The notes under the pieces were generated by a model. It was not told where the DNA came from, did not search any database, and worked only from the letters and a program-made list of their open reading frames with translations. Shown in pieces: positions 1 through 9,086 of a stretch of 64,000 nt of DNA. The DNA is from Sphingobacteriaceae bacterium (GTDB lineage Bacteria > Bacteroidota > Bacteroidia > Sphingobacteriales > Sphingobacteriaceae): positions 62,001-126,000 of the forward strand of contig CANHGR010000001.1 of assembly GCA_947460875.1 (NCBI GenBank), given 5' to 3'. How positions within the stretch are numbered: position 1 is the stretch's first letter; every line of letters begins with the position of its first letter. Position numbers and translations under genes: made by a program.

Positions 1-1
1 T

Positions 2-172
2 TCTTCTATTCTTAAAATCGGAAGCTTTTGGTATTCTGCTTGGGTAGATGCTGGTCAGCCTGCAATGAATTCGTTTAAAAAGCGCTTGATTTCTGCGGGA
101 GGAAAGAGACGAAAAGAACAAGCAGATCAGCAACCAGCGGACAGAAAAATTCTTGGTCGAGAAGAAAATTAA
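2..172 (+). CDS. 3' end of a CDS cut by the window edge; possibly zinc-dependent phospholipase C-like
   Basis: An open frame enters from the left edge and ends at TAA 170-172, leaving 56 residues. The visible part contains KIGSFWYSAWVDAGQPAM followed by a basic, polar tail rich in Lys, Gln and Asp. The WY-x-AWV-x-AGQP segment is how I recall the C-terminus of Bacteroidota zinc-dependent phospholipase C-like secreted proteins, but the metal-binding residues would all lie outside the window, so this is a guess from one motif. The stop overlaps the stop of the convergent DedA gene by four bases. Confidence 0.45.
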   Translation, partial: SSILKIGSFWYSAWVDAGQPAMNSFKKRLISAGGKRRKEQADQQPADRKILGREEN

Positions 173-822
173 AGTGCTTTTTTCTTTTTCATTTTAGACC
201 GTAGCAATGCAAAAATTGTTGGAACTATAGACAGAACGATGATTCCTACGACAACAAGTGTAAAATTATTTTTGATAACCGGAATATTTCCGAAAATACA
301 TCCCAACATCAAGAAGCTGCCTATCCACGAAAAGCCTCCAACAATATTATACAAGCTATAATTGCCGAAGGGCATCTTCCCAATTCCGGCGACAAAAGGT
401 GCAATCGTGCGAATTATAGGGAGAAATCGGCTGAAAATAACGGCTTTTCCGCCATGTTTCTGAAAAAAAGCCTGGGTTTGCAGATAGTAATCTAATTTAA
501 GGATTTTGTTTTCTGTTTTGAATACCCGCGCACCGAAATAGTTTCCTAAAAAGTAATTTACGGTATTCCCGGCTACAGCAGCAATAAGTAAGAGCAAACC
601 CATCAGGTAGATATCGAGGCCGGTTCCACCTTTGGCAATTAACGCACCCATCGCAAACAGTAAGGAATCGCCTGGAAGGAAAGGTGTAACAACAAATCCT
701 GTTTCAGCAAAAATGATCAAAAACAGGATCAGGTATGTCCAAACTTGATATTCGCTTACTATCTCCACGAGGTGCTTGTCTATATGAAGCACAAAATCGA
801 TAATGACTTGTATAACTTCCAT
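169..822 (-). CDS. DedA/VTT-family inner-membrane protein
   Basis: Member of the DedA (VTT, formerly SNARE-associated) family of inner-membrane proteins; characterised members act in undecaprenyl phosphate or phospholipid flipping and in envelope homeostasis. The 217-residue product shows the family signature FLPGDSLLFAMGAL near residues 48-61, GNTVNYFLGNYFG near 86-98 and FSRFLPIIRTIAPFVAG near 129-145, the last carrying the conserved Arg-Pro pattern. There are four to five hydrophobic spans and a Lys-rich cytoplasmic tail. Length is normal for the family. It stands alone, convergent with the gene at the left edge. The substrate cannot be told from sequence. Confidence 0.9.
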   Translation of the reverse strand: MEVIQVIIDFVLHIDKHLVEIVSEYQVWTYLILFLIIFAETGFVVTPFLPGDSLLFAMGALIAKGGTGLDIYLMGLLLLIAAVAGNTVNYFLGNYFGARVFKTENKILKLDYYLQTQAFFQKHGGKAVIFSRFLPIIRTIAPFVAGIGKMPFGNYSLYNIVGGFSWIGSFLMLGCIFGNIPVIKNNFTLVVVGIIVLSIVPTIFALLRSKMKKKKAL

Positions 823-908
823 TAAGTTGATTTATCTCAATTAGAATCAGGAGCTATTTTAGTATACTATATGTGGAGTGAACAATTAGCGCCAGAATTT
901 CCGGATTT

Positions 909-2033
909 TTAAGCATAAGTATTCAGCATAACGGGCATTACCAGCATCAGAACATTTTCCTTTTCGTCATTTGTTTGTGGAAAAAGCAGACCGGCACGAT
1001 TGGCGGTACTCATTTCGAGGGTTACTTCCTCGCCGCTTAGGTTACTCAACATCTCGATCAGAAATCGAGCATTAAAGCCAATCTCCATATCTTCACCCTC
1101 ATATTGACAGCTCAAACGCTCATGGGCCTCATTTGCAAAATCAATATCTTCAGAAGAAACGTTTAGCTCACTTCCTGTAATTTTCAAGCGGACCTGATGG
1201 GTGGTTTTATTCGCAAAGATCACTACTCGGCGCAATGAATTTAAAAATAAGCTGCGGTCGATAGTCAATTTATTGGGGTTTTCTTTGGGGATAACGGCTT
1301 CATAATCGGGGTATCTTTCATCAATTAATCGGCAGATCAAATTTATTTTGCCGAATCTAAAGAATGCGCTAGTTGAATTATACTCAATAGAAACGCTAAT
1401 ATCTTCAGATGGTAACGAAGATTTTAGCAGAACCAATGCCTTTTTGGGTATGATAAAAGATGCAACCGATGTCGATGTAGCATCCATTCGGCGATAACGC
1501 ACGAGTTTGTGAGCATCGGTCGAAACGAAGGTGAAGTGCTGCGGGCTTAATTGACAATACACACCGGTCATTGCCGGACGAAGTTCATCACCACTTACGG
1601 CAAATAAAGTTTTATTAATGGCTTCAGAAAGTACAGAGGCAGGGACAGTTACTGAGGAGGCGTTTTCCACCGCAGGTATTTTCGGAAAATCCTCTCCATT
1701 TTCTCCGCTCAATTTGTATTTTCCATCACCGGCACTAATTTCAATTGCAAAGGTTTGATCGTCGATGCTGAAGGCGATAGGCTGATCGGGTAGAGTTTTA
1801 AGTGTTTCCAGTAAAATTTTTGATGGTATAGCAATTTTTCCTTCTTCCTTGCTTTCAACAGGAAGAGATGTAGTCATGCTTGTTTGCAGATCGGTAGCAG
1901 AGATAGTTAAATTGCCCGCTTTTATTTCGAATAGAAAATTTTCAAGTATCGGCAATACGGTACTGCTGCTTGATGCTCCATTGACCGCCTGCAACTGCTT
2001 TAATAAAGTGGAGGTTGATACTATAAATTTCAT
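909..2033 (-). CDS. dnaN: DNA polymerase III beta subunit (sliding clamp)
   Basis: Ring-shaped processivity clamp that tethers DNA polymerase III and other partners to DNA. The 374-residue protein has the normal length and the three-fold repeated clamp fold. Recognisable parts are the start MKFIVSTSTLLKQLQ, the second-domain stretch SGDELRPAMTGVY, DERYPDYEAVIP in the third domain, and a C-terminal MPVMLN in place of the classical MPMRL end of the partner-binding pocket. The gene is not beside dnaA or gyrB here, as is common in Bacteroidota. A 58-base gap separates it from the downstream gldG stop, so read-through from gldFG is not possible; dnaN lies downstream of gldG on the same strand and could be co-transcribed. 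Confidence 0.97.
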   Translation of the reverse strand: MKFIVSTSTLLKQLQAVNGASSSSTVLPILENFLFEIKAGNLTISATDLQTSMTTSLPVESKEEGKIAIPSKILLETLKTLPDQPIAFSIDDQTFAIEISAGDGKYKLSGENGEDFPKIPAVENASSVTVPASVLSEAINKTLFAVSGDELRPAMTGVYCQLSPQHFTFVSTDAHKLVRYRRMDATSTSVASFIIPKKALVLLKSSLPSEDISVSIEYNSTSAFFRFGKINLICRLIDERYPDYEAVIPKENPNKLTIDRSLFLNSLRRVVIFANKTTHQVRLKITGSELNVSSEDIDFANEAHERLSCQYEGEDMEIGFNARFLIEMLSNLSGEEVTLEMSTANRAGLLFPQTNDEKENVLMLVMPVMLNTYA

Positions 2034-2091
2034 ATTCGAAAATCTAGAAATAATACTACGAAAAGTTTTTAATTAGTCAAAAATAGAAATT

Positions 2092-3774
2092 TTAATGAGC
2101 ATACTTCCGTTTCCTGAAGTAATATTGAAAAATTCCGGAAAGAATAATTAATAAAATTGGTAAACCGATATTGATGAGCTGCCAGATTGTTTTTTCTGTA
2201 CTGATTCGAGCTTTATCGAGTAATCGGATTTTAACTTCCTTAGAACGTAGTTGAATGATGCCGGAATCATCAGTCAGGTAGTCCGCGATGTTCAAAAGAA
2301 GATTTTTATTGCCGTATTGTTGTCCCGAAAATCGATCATAACCGAGAGGGAAGGGAGAACCGTCTTTATCGCTAATTTGATTCTTGAGAATATCCCCATC
2401 CGCTACAACTATCATTTTCGTGAATTTACTTTTTTCAGGGAGTGCACCCACGCCGGTTATGCCCTCCGGCACCGGCCGTCCTTTAAAATCTGAAGGGAAA
2501 CTTCCTTCCAGCAAGACAGCTACCGGGGCCTTGTCGTTTTCAAAGGCAGTCGGATTGGGCTGCTGTTCGATCATTTGTAGAGAGATATTGAATGGCACAT
2601 TAAAAACTCTGTTTAGGCGCGAAGAAGCGAGAATCACTTGTTTGCTTATCCCTTTCACAGCAATAGTATCGATCGATGATGGAAATTCACTTTTTATGCC
2701 GTCCAGATTTTTAACTAAGGGGTGTTGGCTTGTGGGGATTAATATTGGATAAAAAATCCAGGGAACCATTTGAATTTGGGGCTGCCCGGCAACATTCCCA
2801 ACCGTCACCGGGATATTTGCTGAATTTAGGTCGGCGATTAGATTGGAGTTAATACGTACACCATATTTAAACAGGATGTCATCAAGATTAAGATTTTTTG
2901 GGAATGTTAGTTGTTCAGTTCTTCCGCTTAAACTATCGAGCTCAGCGCTCACCTTATCAATGGCCCAAAGTACTCGTCCGCCGTTCATGACAAAGTAGTC
3001 GATTTTATATTTTTCAGCCTCTGTAAAAGCCTGGTCAGGCTTTGCAATTACCAATAGTTTCAACTTATCCAGTCCTTCAAATGTTATTTGTTTGAGGTCA
3101 ACGCGACCGGCTTCATATCCGTCAGATAATGAGCTCATCGCATCCGCAAGTTGTAGGTCAGTTAATTCATTATGTCCTTCGGTAAAGCCTACGCGCGGTC
3201 TGCCGTCACTCATAACTTTCTTTATTGCACTGACAAAAGCATATTCTAGATTTTGGAGCGAATTATTGAGCACTTCCTGATCGATTCCACCAGATTTAAA
3301 AGGCAGTAACCTTACCGGAATCTGCTTGCCATTAAAAGTGATTAATGCGGCAGGATACACTAAAATCTGTCTTATCCCGCCCTCGCTAGGTACACCTAAT
3401 TCAGTGGGCTCTATCCCTCGCTCAGTCAGAAAACTATATAGATTGTCCTGTTCATCGGCATTTCCTGAGGACGGGTTAACAAAATCAAAATGTAAGTTTG
3501 CGTTAGAATAAGCTTTAAAGTCTGCCAAAATATCTCGGGTAGCGTTCCGCAGACGTTTAAATCCGGGCGGGAACTCACCATCCAGGTAAACGGTTATCTG
3601 CATTTCGTCGTTCATGCCTCCGAGAATCTCTTTCGTTATGGGTGAGAGCGTATATCGTTTTTCCCTGGTGAAGTCGAAACGGGTAAAAAATAAAGTAGAA
3701 ACAAGATTGACAACAATGATTGCAGCGAAGCAAGTACCAAGGTATCTGAAGTCTTTTTTGCGTTGGCCTACCAT
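2092..3774 (-). CDS. gldG: gliding-motility ABC transporter component GldG
   Basis: GldG is the auxiliary membrane-anchored component of the GldA-GldF-GldG ABC transporter linked to Bacteroidota gliding. The 560-residue product has an N-terminal membrane span near residues 12-32, followed by RFDFTREKRYTLSPIT (typical of this family), a long periplasmic region and a C-terminal span near 533-553 ending in basic residues FRKRKYAH. Its start overlaps the gldF stop by seven bases, so the two are translationally coupled. No gldA ATPase is present beside them, which is usual because gldA often lies elsewhere. The presence of gldFG does not prove that the organism glides. Confidence 0.93.
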   Translation of the reverse strand: MVGQRKKDFRYLGTCFAAIIVVNLVSTLFFTRFDFTREKRYTLSPITKEILGGMNDEMQITVYLDGEFPPGFKRLRNATRDILADFKAYSNANLHFDFVNPSSGNADEQDNLYSFLTERGIEPTELGVPSEGGIRQILVYPAALITFNGKQIPVRLLPFKSGGIDQEVLNNSLQNLEYAFVSAIKKVMSDGRPRVGFTEGHNELTDLQLADAMSSLSDGYEAGRVDLKQITFEGLDKLKLLVIAKPDQAFTEAEKYKIDYFVMNGGRVLWAIDKVSAELDSLSGRTEQLTFPKNLNLDDILFKYGVRINSNLIADLNSANIPVTVGNVAGQPQIQMVPWIFYPILIPTSQHPLVKNLDGIKSEFPSSIDTIAVKGISKQVILASSRLNRVFNVPFNISLQMIEQQPNPTAFENDKAPVAVLLEGSFPSDFKGRPVPEGITGVGALPEKSKFTKMIVVADGDILKNQISDKDGSPFPLGYDRFSGQQYGNKNLLLNIADYLTDDSGIIQLRSKEVKIRLLDKARISTEKTIWQLINIGLPILLIILSGIFQYYFRKRKYAH

Positions 3775-4496
3775 TTCCTAGCCCCCAAAATCGTTTTAGT
3801 AAGTGCCAGAAATAGTAGACTAAAGGAGAGAAAATAGGTGAGATCGCGTGTGTCTAATACTCCTCGGCTGATGGCCTGGTAATGTTCGTTTATCCCCAGA
3901 TTGATCAGGATTAAATCGATACGTTGCATCGAAAGCAATTTGCTGATCGAATCAAATCCGCTAAAAGCAAAAAAGCAAAGAAACACTGCAATAGTGAAAG
4001 AAACGATTTGATTTGTGGTTACAGCAGAAGTAAATAGTCCAATAGCAGCGAAAGATGCTCCAAGCAAGATTAGACCGATATATGAACCGATGACTGCGCC
4101 GGTGTCAATATTCCCAATCGTGGCACCCAGTTGGTAGACGGTAAAATAATAAACTAGCGTAGGTAACAATGCTGCGATAATAATTACAAGACAAGCGAAG
4201 TATTTACCTAAAACTATCTGCCAATCAGTTAATGGGCGCGTTGCCAGAAGCTCGAAGGTGCCTTCTTTCTTTTCCTCTGCCAATGAGCGCATGGTGATAG
4301 CAGGAATCATAAACATAAAAAGATAGGGTACGATGCTGAAAAGGCTGTCTAGGCCAGCGTATCCATAGTCTAAAATACTTGACTCCGGAAATACCCAAAG
4401 GAGAAGCCCCAATGCGAACAAGAATGTGCCGGTTGTTATATAGGCGGTCAGTGAATTAAAAAAGCCAATTATTTCCTTGTTGAATACGCTATGCAT
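3768..4496 (-). CDS. gldF: gliding-motility ABC transporter permease GldF
   Basis: ABC-2 type permease that partners GldG and the GldA ATPase. The 242-residue protein has about six hydrophobic spans and the conserved cytoplasmic segment RSLAEEKKEGTFELLATRP followed by TDWQIVLGKYFA, the coupling region of GldF/NosY-type permeases. It begins with ATG at 4494-4496 and is the first gene of a two-gene unit with gldG (7-base overlap). The 169-base gap upstream faces the divergent rpsT promoter. Length and topology fit GldF, which is distinguished from generic NosY-like permeases here mainly by the adjacent gldG. Confidence 0.93.
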   Translation of the reverse strand: MHSVFNKEIIGFFNSLTAYITTGTFLFALGLLLWVFPESSILDYGYAGLDSLFSIVPYLFMFMIPAITMRSLAEEKKEGTFELLATRPLTDWQIVLGKYFACLVIIIAALLPTLVYYFTVYQLGATIGNIDTGAVIGSYIGLILLGASFAAIGLFTSAVTTNQIVSFTIAVFLCFFAFSGFDSISKLLSMQRIDLILINLGINEHYQAISRGVLDTRDLTYFLSFSLLFLALTKTILGARKW

Positions 4497-4594
4497 GAGG
4501 GGTATTTTACTTGCCGAAATTACTCACAATATTAGACCAAACAAAGGGGAGGCTTGCTGACTTAGATAAATGAAATACGATAATTGCAAATTGG

Positions 4595-4626
4595 TTTGTA
4601 TTTTTAAAAATATCACTCTATATTTG
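4595..4626 (+). promoter_or_regulatory. rpsT promoter, Bacteroidota sigma-70 type
   Basis: TTTG at 4595-4598 and TATATTTG at 4619-4626 match the Bacteroidota -33/-7 consensus (TTTG, about 20 bases, TAnnTTTG) with a 20-base spacer, 39 bases before the rpsT start codon. Confidence 0.75.
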
Positions 4627-4665
4627 CATCCCGATTATTAGGGCAACAAAGACGAAGAAAAGTAC

Positions 4666-4920
4666 ATGGCAAATCACAAATCATCGATCAAGAGAATAAG
4701 AAGCAATGCAGCTAAGCGTTTACGTAATCGCTATCAGGCTAAGACTACCCGTACTGCAATTAAGAAATTACGTGATATGACGACAAAAGCGGAAGCTGCA
4801 CCGGTTTTAACAAAGGTTATTTCTATGCTTGATCGTTTAGCTAAGAAAAATGTAATTCATAAAAATAAGGCTTCAAACAATAAGTCTAAGCTTACAAAGT
4901 TCGTTAACAAACTGAGCTAA
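4666..4920 (+). CDS. rpsT: 30S ribosomal protein bS20
   Basis: Small-subunit ribosomal protein that binds 16S rRNA. The 84-residue, Lys/Arg-rich helical protein begins [20 protein letters not shown], a clear bS20 signature, and ends [17 protein letters not shown]. Length is normal. It is a single-gene unit: a consensus promoter lies 39 bases upstream and a strong terminator hairpin begins 28 bases downstream. There is no Shine-Dalgarno sequence before the ATG, as usual in this phylum. Confidence 0.98.
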   Translation: MANHKSSIKRIRSNAAKRLRNRYQAKTTRTAIKKLRDMTTKAEAAPVLTKVISMLDRLAKKNVIHKNKASNNKSKLTKFVNKLS

Positions 4921-4947
4921 CACCAGTTTAGATCTTTAAAATATTTC

Positions 4948-4979
4948 AAAAAGCGCTCTCAAATGGGGCGCTTTTTTTG
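4948..4979 (+). terminator. rpsT intrinsic terminator
   Basis: AAAAAGCGCTC (4948-4958) pairs with GGGCGCTTTTT (4966-4976) around a seven-base loop, with a run of seven T residues forming the end of the stem and the tail. Confidence 0.85.
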
Positions 4980-5000
4980 TTTTTTTAAATTTCCGATAGG

Positions 5001-5699
5001 ATGGAGCCGTACGAATCAAAAGTCACTATTAAATCATGGGCGGAAGAAGATCGTCCGCGGGAAAAGCTGCTTAGCAAGGGTCGGCGTGCATTGACTGATG
5101 CCGAACTTATCGCCGTACTAATTTGTTCTGGCAACCGGCAGGAAACTGCTGTCGAACTCAGTAAACGAATTTTACTTTCACTAGGAAACGATCTAGATCT
5201 GCTAGGCAAGTTGTCTGTCAACGAACTTCGCAGATTTAAAGGTATTGGTGAAGCCAAGGCGATAGCGATAATTGCCGCTCTTGAGCTTGGAAGGCGCAGG
5301 AAGGATACTGATACAAAAGAAATTCTTAAGGTTTCGGGAAGCAAGGATATCTTTAATCTATTGGACCGCCACTTCGCAGATCTCAATCATGAAGAGTTTT
5401 GGATTATCCTGCTTAACAGAGCAAATAAAGTTATTTCAACTGAGCTTATAAGCAAAGGCGGCCAGGCAGGTACGGTTGCCGATCCTAAAATTATTTTTCA
5501 GATCGCCTTAGAGCATCATGCCGCAAGCATTATTTTGGCACACAATCATCCTTCAGGAAACTTGAAGCCAAGTCAGGCAGACATCAGGCTCACTCAGAAG
5601 CTAATTTCAGCCGGCTCGATGCTTGATGTAGGAGTTTTGGATCATGTAATATTTGCCGGAGCCCATTATTTTAGCTTTGCTGACGAGGGGATGATGTGA
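5001..5699 (+). CDS. radC: RadC-family JAB/MPN-domain protein
   Basis: RadC-family protein of 232 residues. An N-terminal UPF0758-type helix-hairpin-helix region (about residues 10-95: DRPREKLLSKGRRALTDAEL, then RRFKGIGEAKAIAI) is followed by an MPN/JAB domain (about 105-230) with the zinc ligand pattern HNHPSGNLKPSQADIRLT, i.e. HxH then D eight residues later, plus an upstream Glu. The family was once named a DNA repair protein, but its biochemical role remains unclear. The ATG at 5001 is the only start that keeps the RPRE motif at the usual distance. It is a stand-alone gene downstream of the rpsT terminator. Confidence 0.92.
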   Translation: MEPYESKVTIKSWAEEDRPREKLLSKGRRALTDAELIAVLICSGNRQETAVELSKRILLSLGNDLDLLGKLSVNELRRFKGIGEAKAIAIIAALELGRRRKDTDTKEILKVSGSKDIFNLLDRHFADLNHEEFWIILLNRANKVISTELISKGGQAGTVADPKIIFQIALEHHAASIILAHNHPSGNLKPSQADIRLTQKLISAGSMLDVGVLDHVIFAGAHYFSFADEGMM

Positions 5700-5772
5700 C
5701 GTTCAAATAACTTTTCGGACTCTCAACGTGCTAAAATTGAATTCTGATATTCAAACTATTAATAAAAGATGA

Positions 5773-6477
5773 TCAAGCACGTCTCTTTTTTAATTTAGCC
5801 GTTAGTACTCCAACTTCGGGATTCCCGTCTATTGCCTTTCCGGCCCTAACGTTTCCATAAATCTTATACCTGACCAATCTTTCCAAGCGTTTTTCGTCTA
5901 CGACTTCAAATTCTGGAAAGTAATGGCTAATAAAATTCCAGTCTATTGTTTGTGGTTCTGTTACCGTGGGAACGCTGTGAACGTCAACGATTAATAGGAA
6001 AAGCCCATCTTCTTTGAGTGTTCTTTTTATTTCGTTACAACAGGTCATTAGGTCGTCTACATGATCGATTGAATTGAAGGAACAAATCACATCAAAATAA
6101 TGATCTGCAAACGGAAGCTTTTCAAGATAACCGCTTACATAGGTCATTCGATGGTCCTTTGCTCCCATTTTAAGATATTGATGTGCGAGAGGATCAATAC
6201 CAATCCTTTCCTTAGCTGTGTTGGCCCACTCTAAAGAGCCCCTCGGTCCACATCCGATGTCGAGAATCCTTTTATCATCATAAAAATCTTCAGAAAGTGA
6301 AAAATAGCGGGTATAAAACTCCTTATAATGGGCATTGCTGAGTTTCTTGTTCGTAATTCTGGTTATCTTCCAATACGCTAGTTCGATAAACTCCTTTAGC
6401 CAAACAAAATTAAGTACTCGAAAAAGTATTGAAGCCATAGATGCAATGAATAGCTTGCAGAATTGCCATACAAGCAA
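5773..6477 (-). CDS. class I SAM-dependent methyltransferase
   Basis: Predicted SAM-dependent methyltransferase of 234 residues, Methyltransf_11 type. After a hydrophobic, possibly membrane-associated N-terminus, motif I is RILDIGCGPRGSLEWA near residues 68-83, followed by the acidic post-I residue in ERIGIDPLAHQYL and by FDVICSFNSIDHVDD, the motif IV region. The C-terminus is basic (AKLKKRRA). The substrate is unknown; many such stand-alone genes act on sugars, lipids or quinones. It is convergent with radC and divergent from pheT, so it is a single-gene unit. The N-terminal hydrophobic stretch is unusual for a soluble enzyme of this class. Confidence 0.8.
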   Translation of the reverse strand: MLVWQFCKLFIASMASILFRVLNFVWLKEFIELAYWKITRITNKKLSNAHYKEFYTRYFSLSEDFYDDKRILDIGCGPRGSLEWANTAKERIGIDPLAHQYLKMGAKDHRMTYVSGYLEKLPFADHYFDVICSFNSIDHVDDLMTCCNEIKRTLKEDGLFLLIVDVHSVPTVTEPQTIDWNFISHYFPEFEVVDEKRLERLVRYKIYGNVRAGKAIDGNPEVGVLTAKLKKRRA

Positions 6478-6539
6478 TGATTTAAAGTAATAGTGAACTA
6501 TTCAAATGTACAAATTAATAATATGGGATGTTTCAGTTG

Positions 6540-6660
6540 TGGTTTTCGCGGGTATTCTCTCGCCAAGGATAGTCTTCAGCTCGCTCATATATTCCTCAGA
6601 CTTCAGACCTCCTTCTTCCAGCCGCAGACTTCTTGCGCCTTTTTATATCTTTGCTTATTC
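6540..6660 (+). repeat. pheT upstream spacer rich in CTTCAG/CAGACTTC words
   Basis: The spacer before pheT contains CAGACTTCAGACCTCC at about 6597-6612, CAGACTTC again at 6625-6632, and related CTTCAG copies near 6570. It resembles one arm of the word-built intergenic repeats seen elsewhere in the window (27.6, 30.1, 36.3, 42.0, 52.4 and 53.5 kb). No second pairing arm is clear here. Confidence 0.4.
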
Positions 6661-6674
6661 ATCACGCATTTTTC

Positions 6675-9074
6675 ATGAAAATTTCATATAACTGGTTAAA
6701 GCAATTTATTGCAATAGAAAAAACGCCCGAAGAACTATCTCATATCTTAACCAATATAGGTTTGGAGGTAGAAAGTTTGGAACTTGTTCAGCCTATTGCC
6801 GGGGGTTTGGATGGCTTGCTTGTTGGTTTTGTAAAGGAATGCGCACAGCACCCTAACGCTGATCGCTTAAAGCTTACAAAAGTGGATGTAGGCGCCGAAG
6901 AGGATCTAAGCATCGTCTGCGGTGCTTCGAATGTCGCAGCCGGACAGAAAGTGATTGTCGCAATAGTAGGAACCACAGTTTATCCGCTAATTGGCGACCC
7001 TTTTACTATTAATAAATCAAAAATACGCGGAGAAGTTTCTGAAGGAATGATTTGTGCAGAGGATGAAATCGGACTAGGAATTTCGCACGATGGAATTCTT
7101 GTTCTTGATGCTGACGCCACGATTGGATCTAAAGCCAAAGATTACTTCAGTATAGAAGATGATTATTTATTCGAAATAGGATTAACGCCAAATCGGGCCG
7201 ATGCGGCATCGCATTTGGGTGTTGCTCGCGACCTGGCGGCATATTTAAAAACGGGATTTCAACTGCCGGATGTTTCCAACTTTGTCTCTGACTCGGAAGA
7301 TAAGATGATTTCTGTTGTGGTGGAAAATGAAACTACTTGCCCTCGTTATTCGGGACTATCCATCAGTGGGATTGAAGTAAAAGACTCGCCCGATTGGTTA
7401 AAAAATAGACTTAAAGTAATTGGGATCCGTCCGATAAACAATATTGTTGACATCACTAATTACGTTTTGCATGATCTTGGCCAACCTCTGCATGCTTTTG
7501 ATGCAGATGAGATTAAAGGCGCTAAAGTGCTAGTGAAGAACTGTACAGAAGGAAGCATTTTTACCACCCTTGACGGAGTTGAACGGAAATTATCAGCCGA
7601 AGATTTGATGATTTGTGATGCCGAATCACCGATGTGTATCGCAGGGGTGTTTGGCGGGCTCACATCGGGTGTAAAGAATTCAACAAAAAATATTTTTCTG
7701 GAAAGTGCCTATTTTAATGCTGTATCTGTAAGGAAGACATCTAAACGACACGGACTTAAAACAGACGCTTCATTTCGTTTTGAAAGGGGGACCGATCCGG
7801 AAATGACTGTCATTGCACTAAAAAGAGCGGCGCTTTTAATAAAGGAACTTGCCGGAGGATCTATTTCATCGCCGATATCCGATTTTTATCCTGTTCCTTC
7901 ATCCCCTTTCAAAGTCTATCTGAACTATAAGAATGTAAATAGACTGATCGGACAGGAAATTGCTGCGGCTGAAATCAAAACTATTTTGAAAGGATTGTCA
8001 ATTGAAATAGCCACAGAAAATAGTGAGGGTCTAGAACTAAAAATTCCTGTCTATAAGGTAGATGTAACGCGTGAAGTGGATGTAATTGAAGAGATCTTAC
8101 GGATATATGGTTACAACAATATTGAAATTCCCAATCAAATCAGGGCGTCATTAAGTTATTCGGCGAAGCCGGATAAAGAATTGGTACAACATCAGATTGC
8201 TGACATGTTAACTGCGAATGGATTCTTTGAAATTCTTTCGAATTCACTGACGAAGTCTTCATATGCAGAAAATCCAAATGAACTTGTAAGTCTTTTGAAT
8301 CCCTTAAGCAGCGATCTGGATTCCATGCGCCAAACCTTGCTTTATTCTGGGCTGGAGGCTATTTCGTACAATCAAAATCGACGTAGCGCAGATTTGAAGT
8401 TTTATGAATTCGGTAAAACCTATTTTGTTCAGGGCGAAAAATATAAGGAAAACCAATGCTTGGCGCTCTTTATAAGCGGTAACCAAGAAACAGAACAATG
8501 GAACCATGTTCAAAAGCCTACAAGCTTTTATAGCCTGAAGGCAGCGATTGACAACATAATTAAACGCCTTAATATCGGCGGACTTTCAACAGTTGATGCA
8601 GACAGTAAAGTATTTGAGTATGGTCTAAGTTATAAAAAAGGTGAAAAAACCTTGGTAGAGTTTGGTAAAATTTCTAAGGCATCGCTCAAAAAATTAGAGA
8701 TAGAAAAAGAAGTGTTTTACGCAAATTTCAAATGGGATCTAATTATGAAGGCAATACGGAATAACAAGATTGTCTATAAAGAAGTTTCTAAGTTTCCATC
8801 GGTTCGGCGTGATCTTTCAATGCTCATTGATAGTTCAGTAACATTTGATCAACTGAGGCTAATCGCCGAGCAATTAAAACAAAGTCAGCTGAAAGATATA
8901 AATGTGTTTGATGTCTACGAGGGAAAGAACCTCCCGGCGGGAAAAAAATCATATGCACTAAGCTTTAATTTTCTGGATGAAGAAAAGACGATGACTGATA
9001 AGCAAATCGATGCCATCATGCAAAAATTAATTATTAATTTAGAAAAAGAAGCCGGGGCTGAGATCCGCAAATAA
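6675..9074 (+). CDS. pheT: phenylalanyl-tRNA synthetase beta subunit
   Basis: Beta chain of the heterotetrameric synthetase that charges tRNA-Phe. The start ATG at 6675 gives MKISYNWLKQFIAIEKTPEE, the standard N-terminus, and 799 residues, the usual length; an in-frame TTG 42 bases upstream only adds non-conserved residues. Domains in order are the N-terminal region, a tRNA-binding OB domain (about 40-155, NADRLKLTKVDVG, VCGASN), the B3/B4 editing domain (about 210-390), the B5 domain (about 400-470), the catalytic-like core and a C-terminal anticodon-binding ferredoxin-fold domain (FPSVRRDLSML onwards). pheS is not adjacent. The small coiled-coil gene, zapA and rny follow, a synteny typical of Bacteroidota. 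Confidence 0.97.
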   Translation: MKISYNWLKQFIAIEKTPEELSHILTNIGLEVESLELVQPIAGGLDGLLVGFVKECAQHPNADRLKLTKVDVGAEEDLSIVCGASNVAAGQKVIVAIVGTTVYPLIGDPFTINKSKIRGEVSEGMICAEDEIGLGISHDGILVLDADATIGSKAKDYFSIEDDYLFEIGLTPNRADAASHLGVARDLAAYLKTGFQLPDVSNFVSDSEDKMISVVVENETTCPRYSGLSISGIEVKDSPDWLKNRLKVIGIRPINNIVDITNYVLHDLGQPLHAFDADEIKGAKVLVKNCTEGSIFTTLDGVERKLSAEDLMICDAESPMCIAGVFGGLTSGVKNSTKNIFLESAYFNAVSVRKTSKRHGLKTDASFRFERGTDPEMTVIALKRAALLIKELAGGSISSPISDFYPVPSSPFKVYLNYKNVNRLIGQEIAAAEIKTILKGLSIEIATENSEGLELKIPVYKVDVTREVDVIEEILRIYGYNNIEIPNQIRASLSYSAKPDKELVQHQIADMLTANGFFEILSNSLTKSSYAENPNELVSLLNPLSSDLDSMRQTLLYSGLEAISYNQNRRSADLKFYEFGKTYFVQGEKYKENQCLALFISGNQETEQWNHVQKPTSFYSLKAAIDNIIKRLNIGGLSTVDADSKVFEYGLSYKKGEKTLVEFGKISKASLKKLEIEKEVFYANFKWDLIMKAIRNNKIVYKEVSKFPSVRRDLSMLIDSSVTFDQLRLIAEQLKQSQLKDINVFDVYEGKNLPAGKKSYALSFNFLDEEKTMTDKQIDAIMQKLIINLEKEAGAEIRK

Positions 9075-9086
9075 ATAATATTCTGA

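Noticed and set aside
909-2076. Origin of replication near dnaN
   Set aside because: No dnaA gene, DnaA-box cluster or AT-rich unwinding region was seen beside it.
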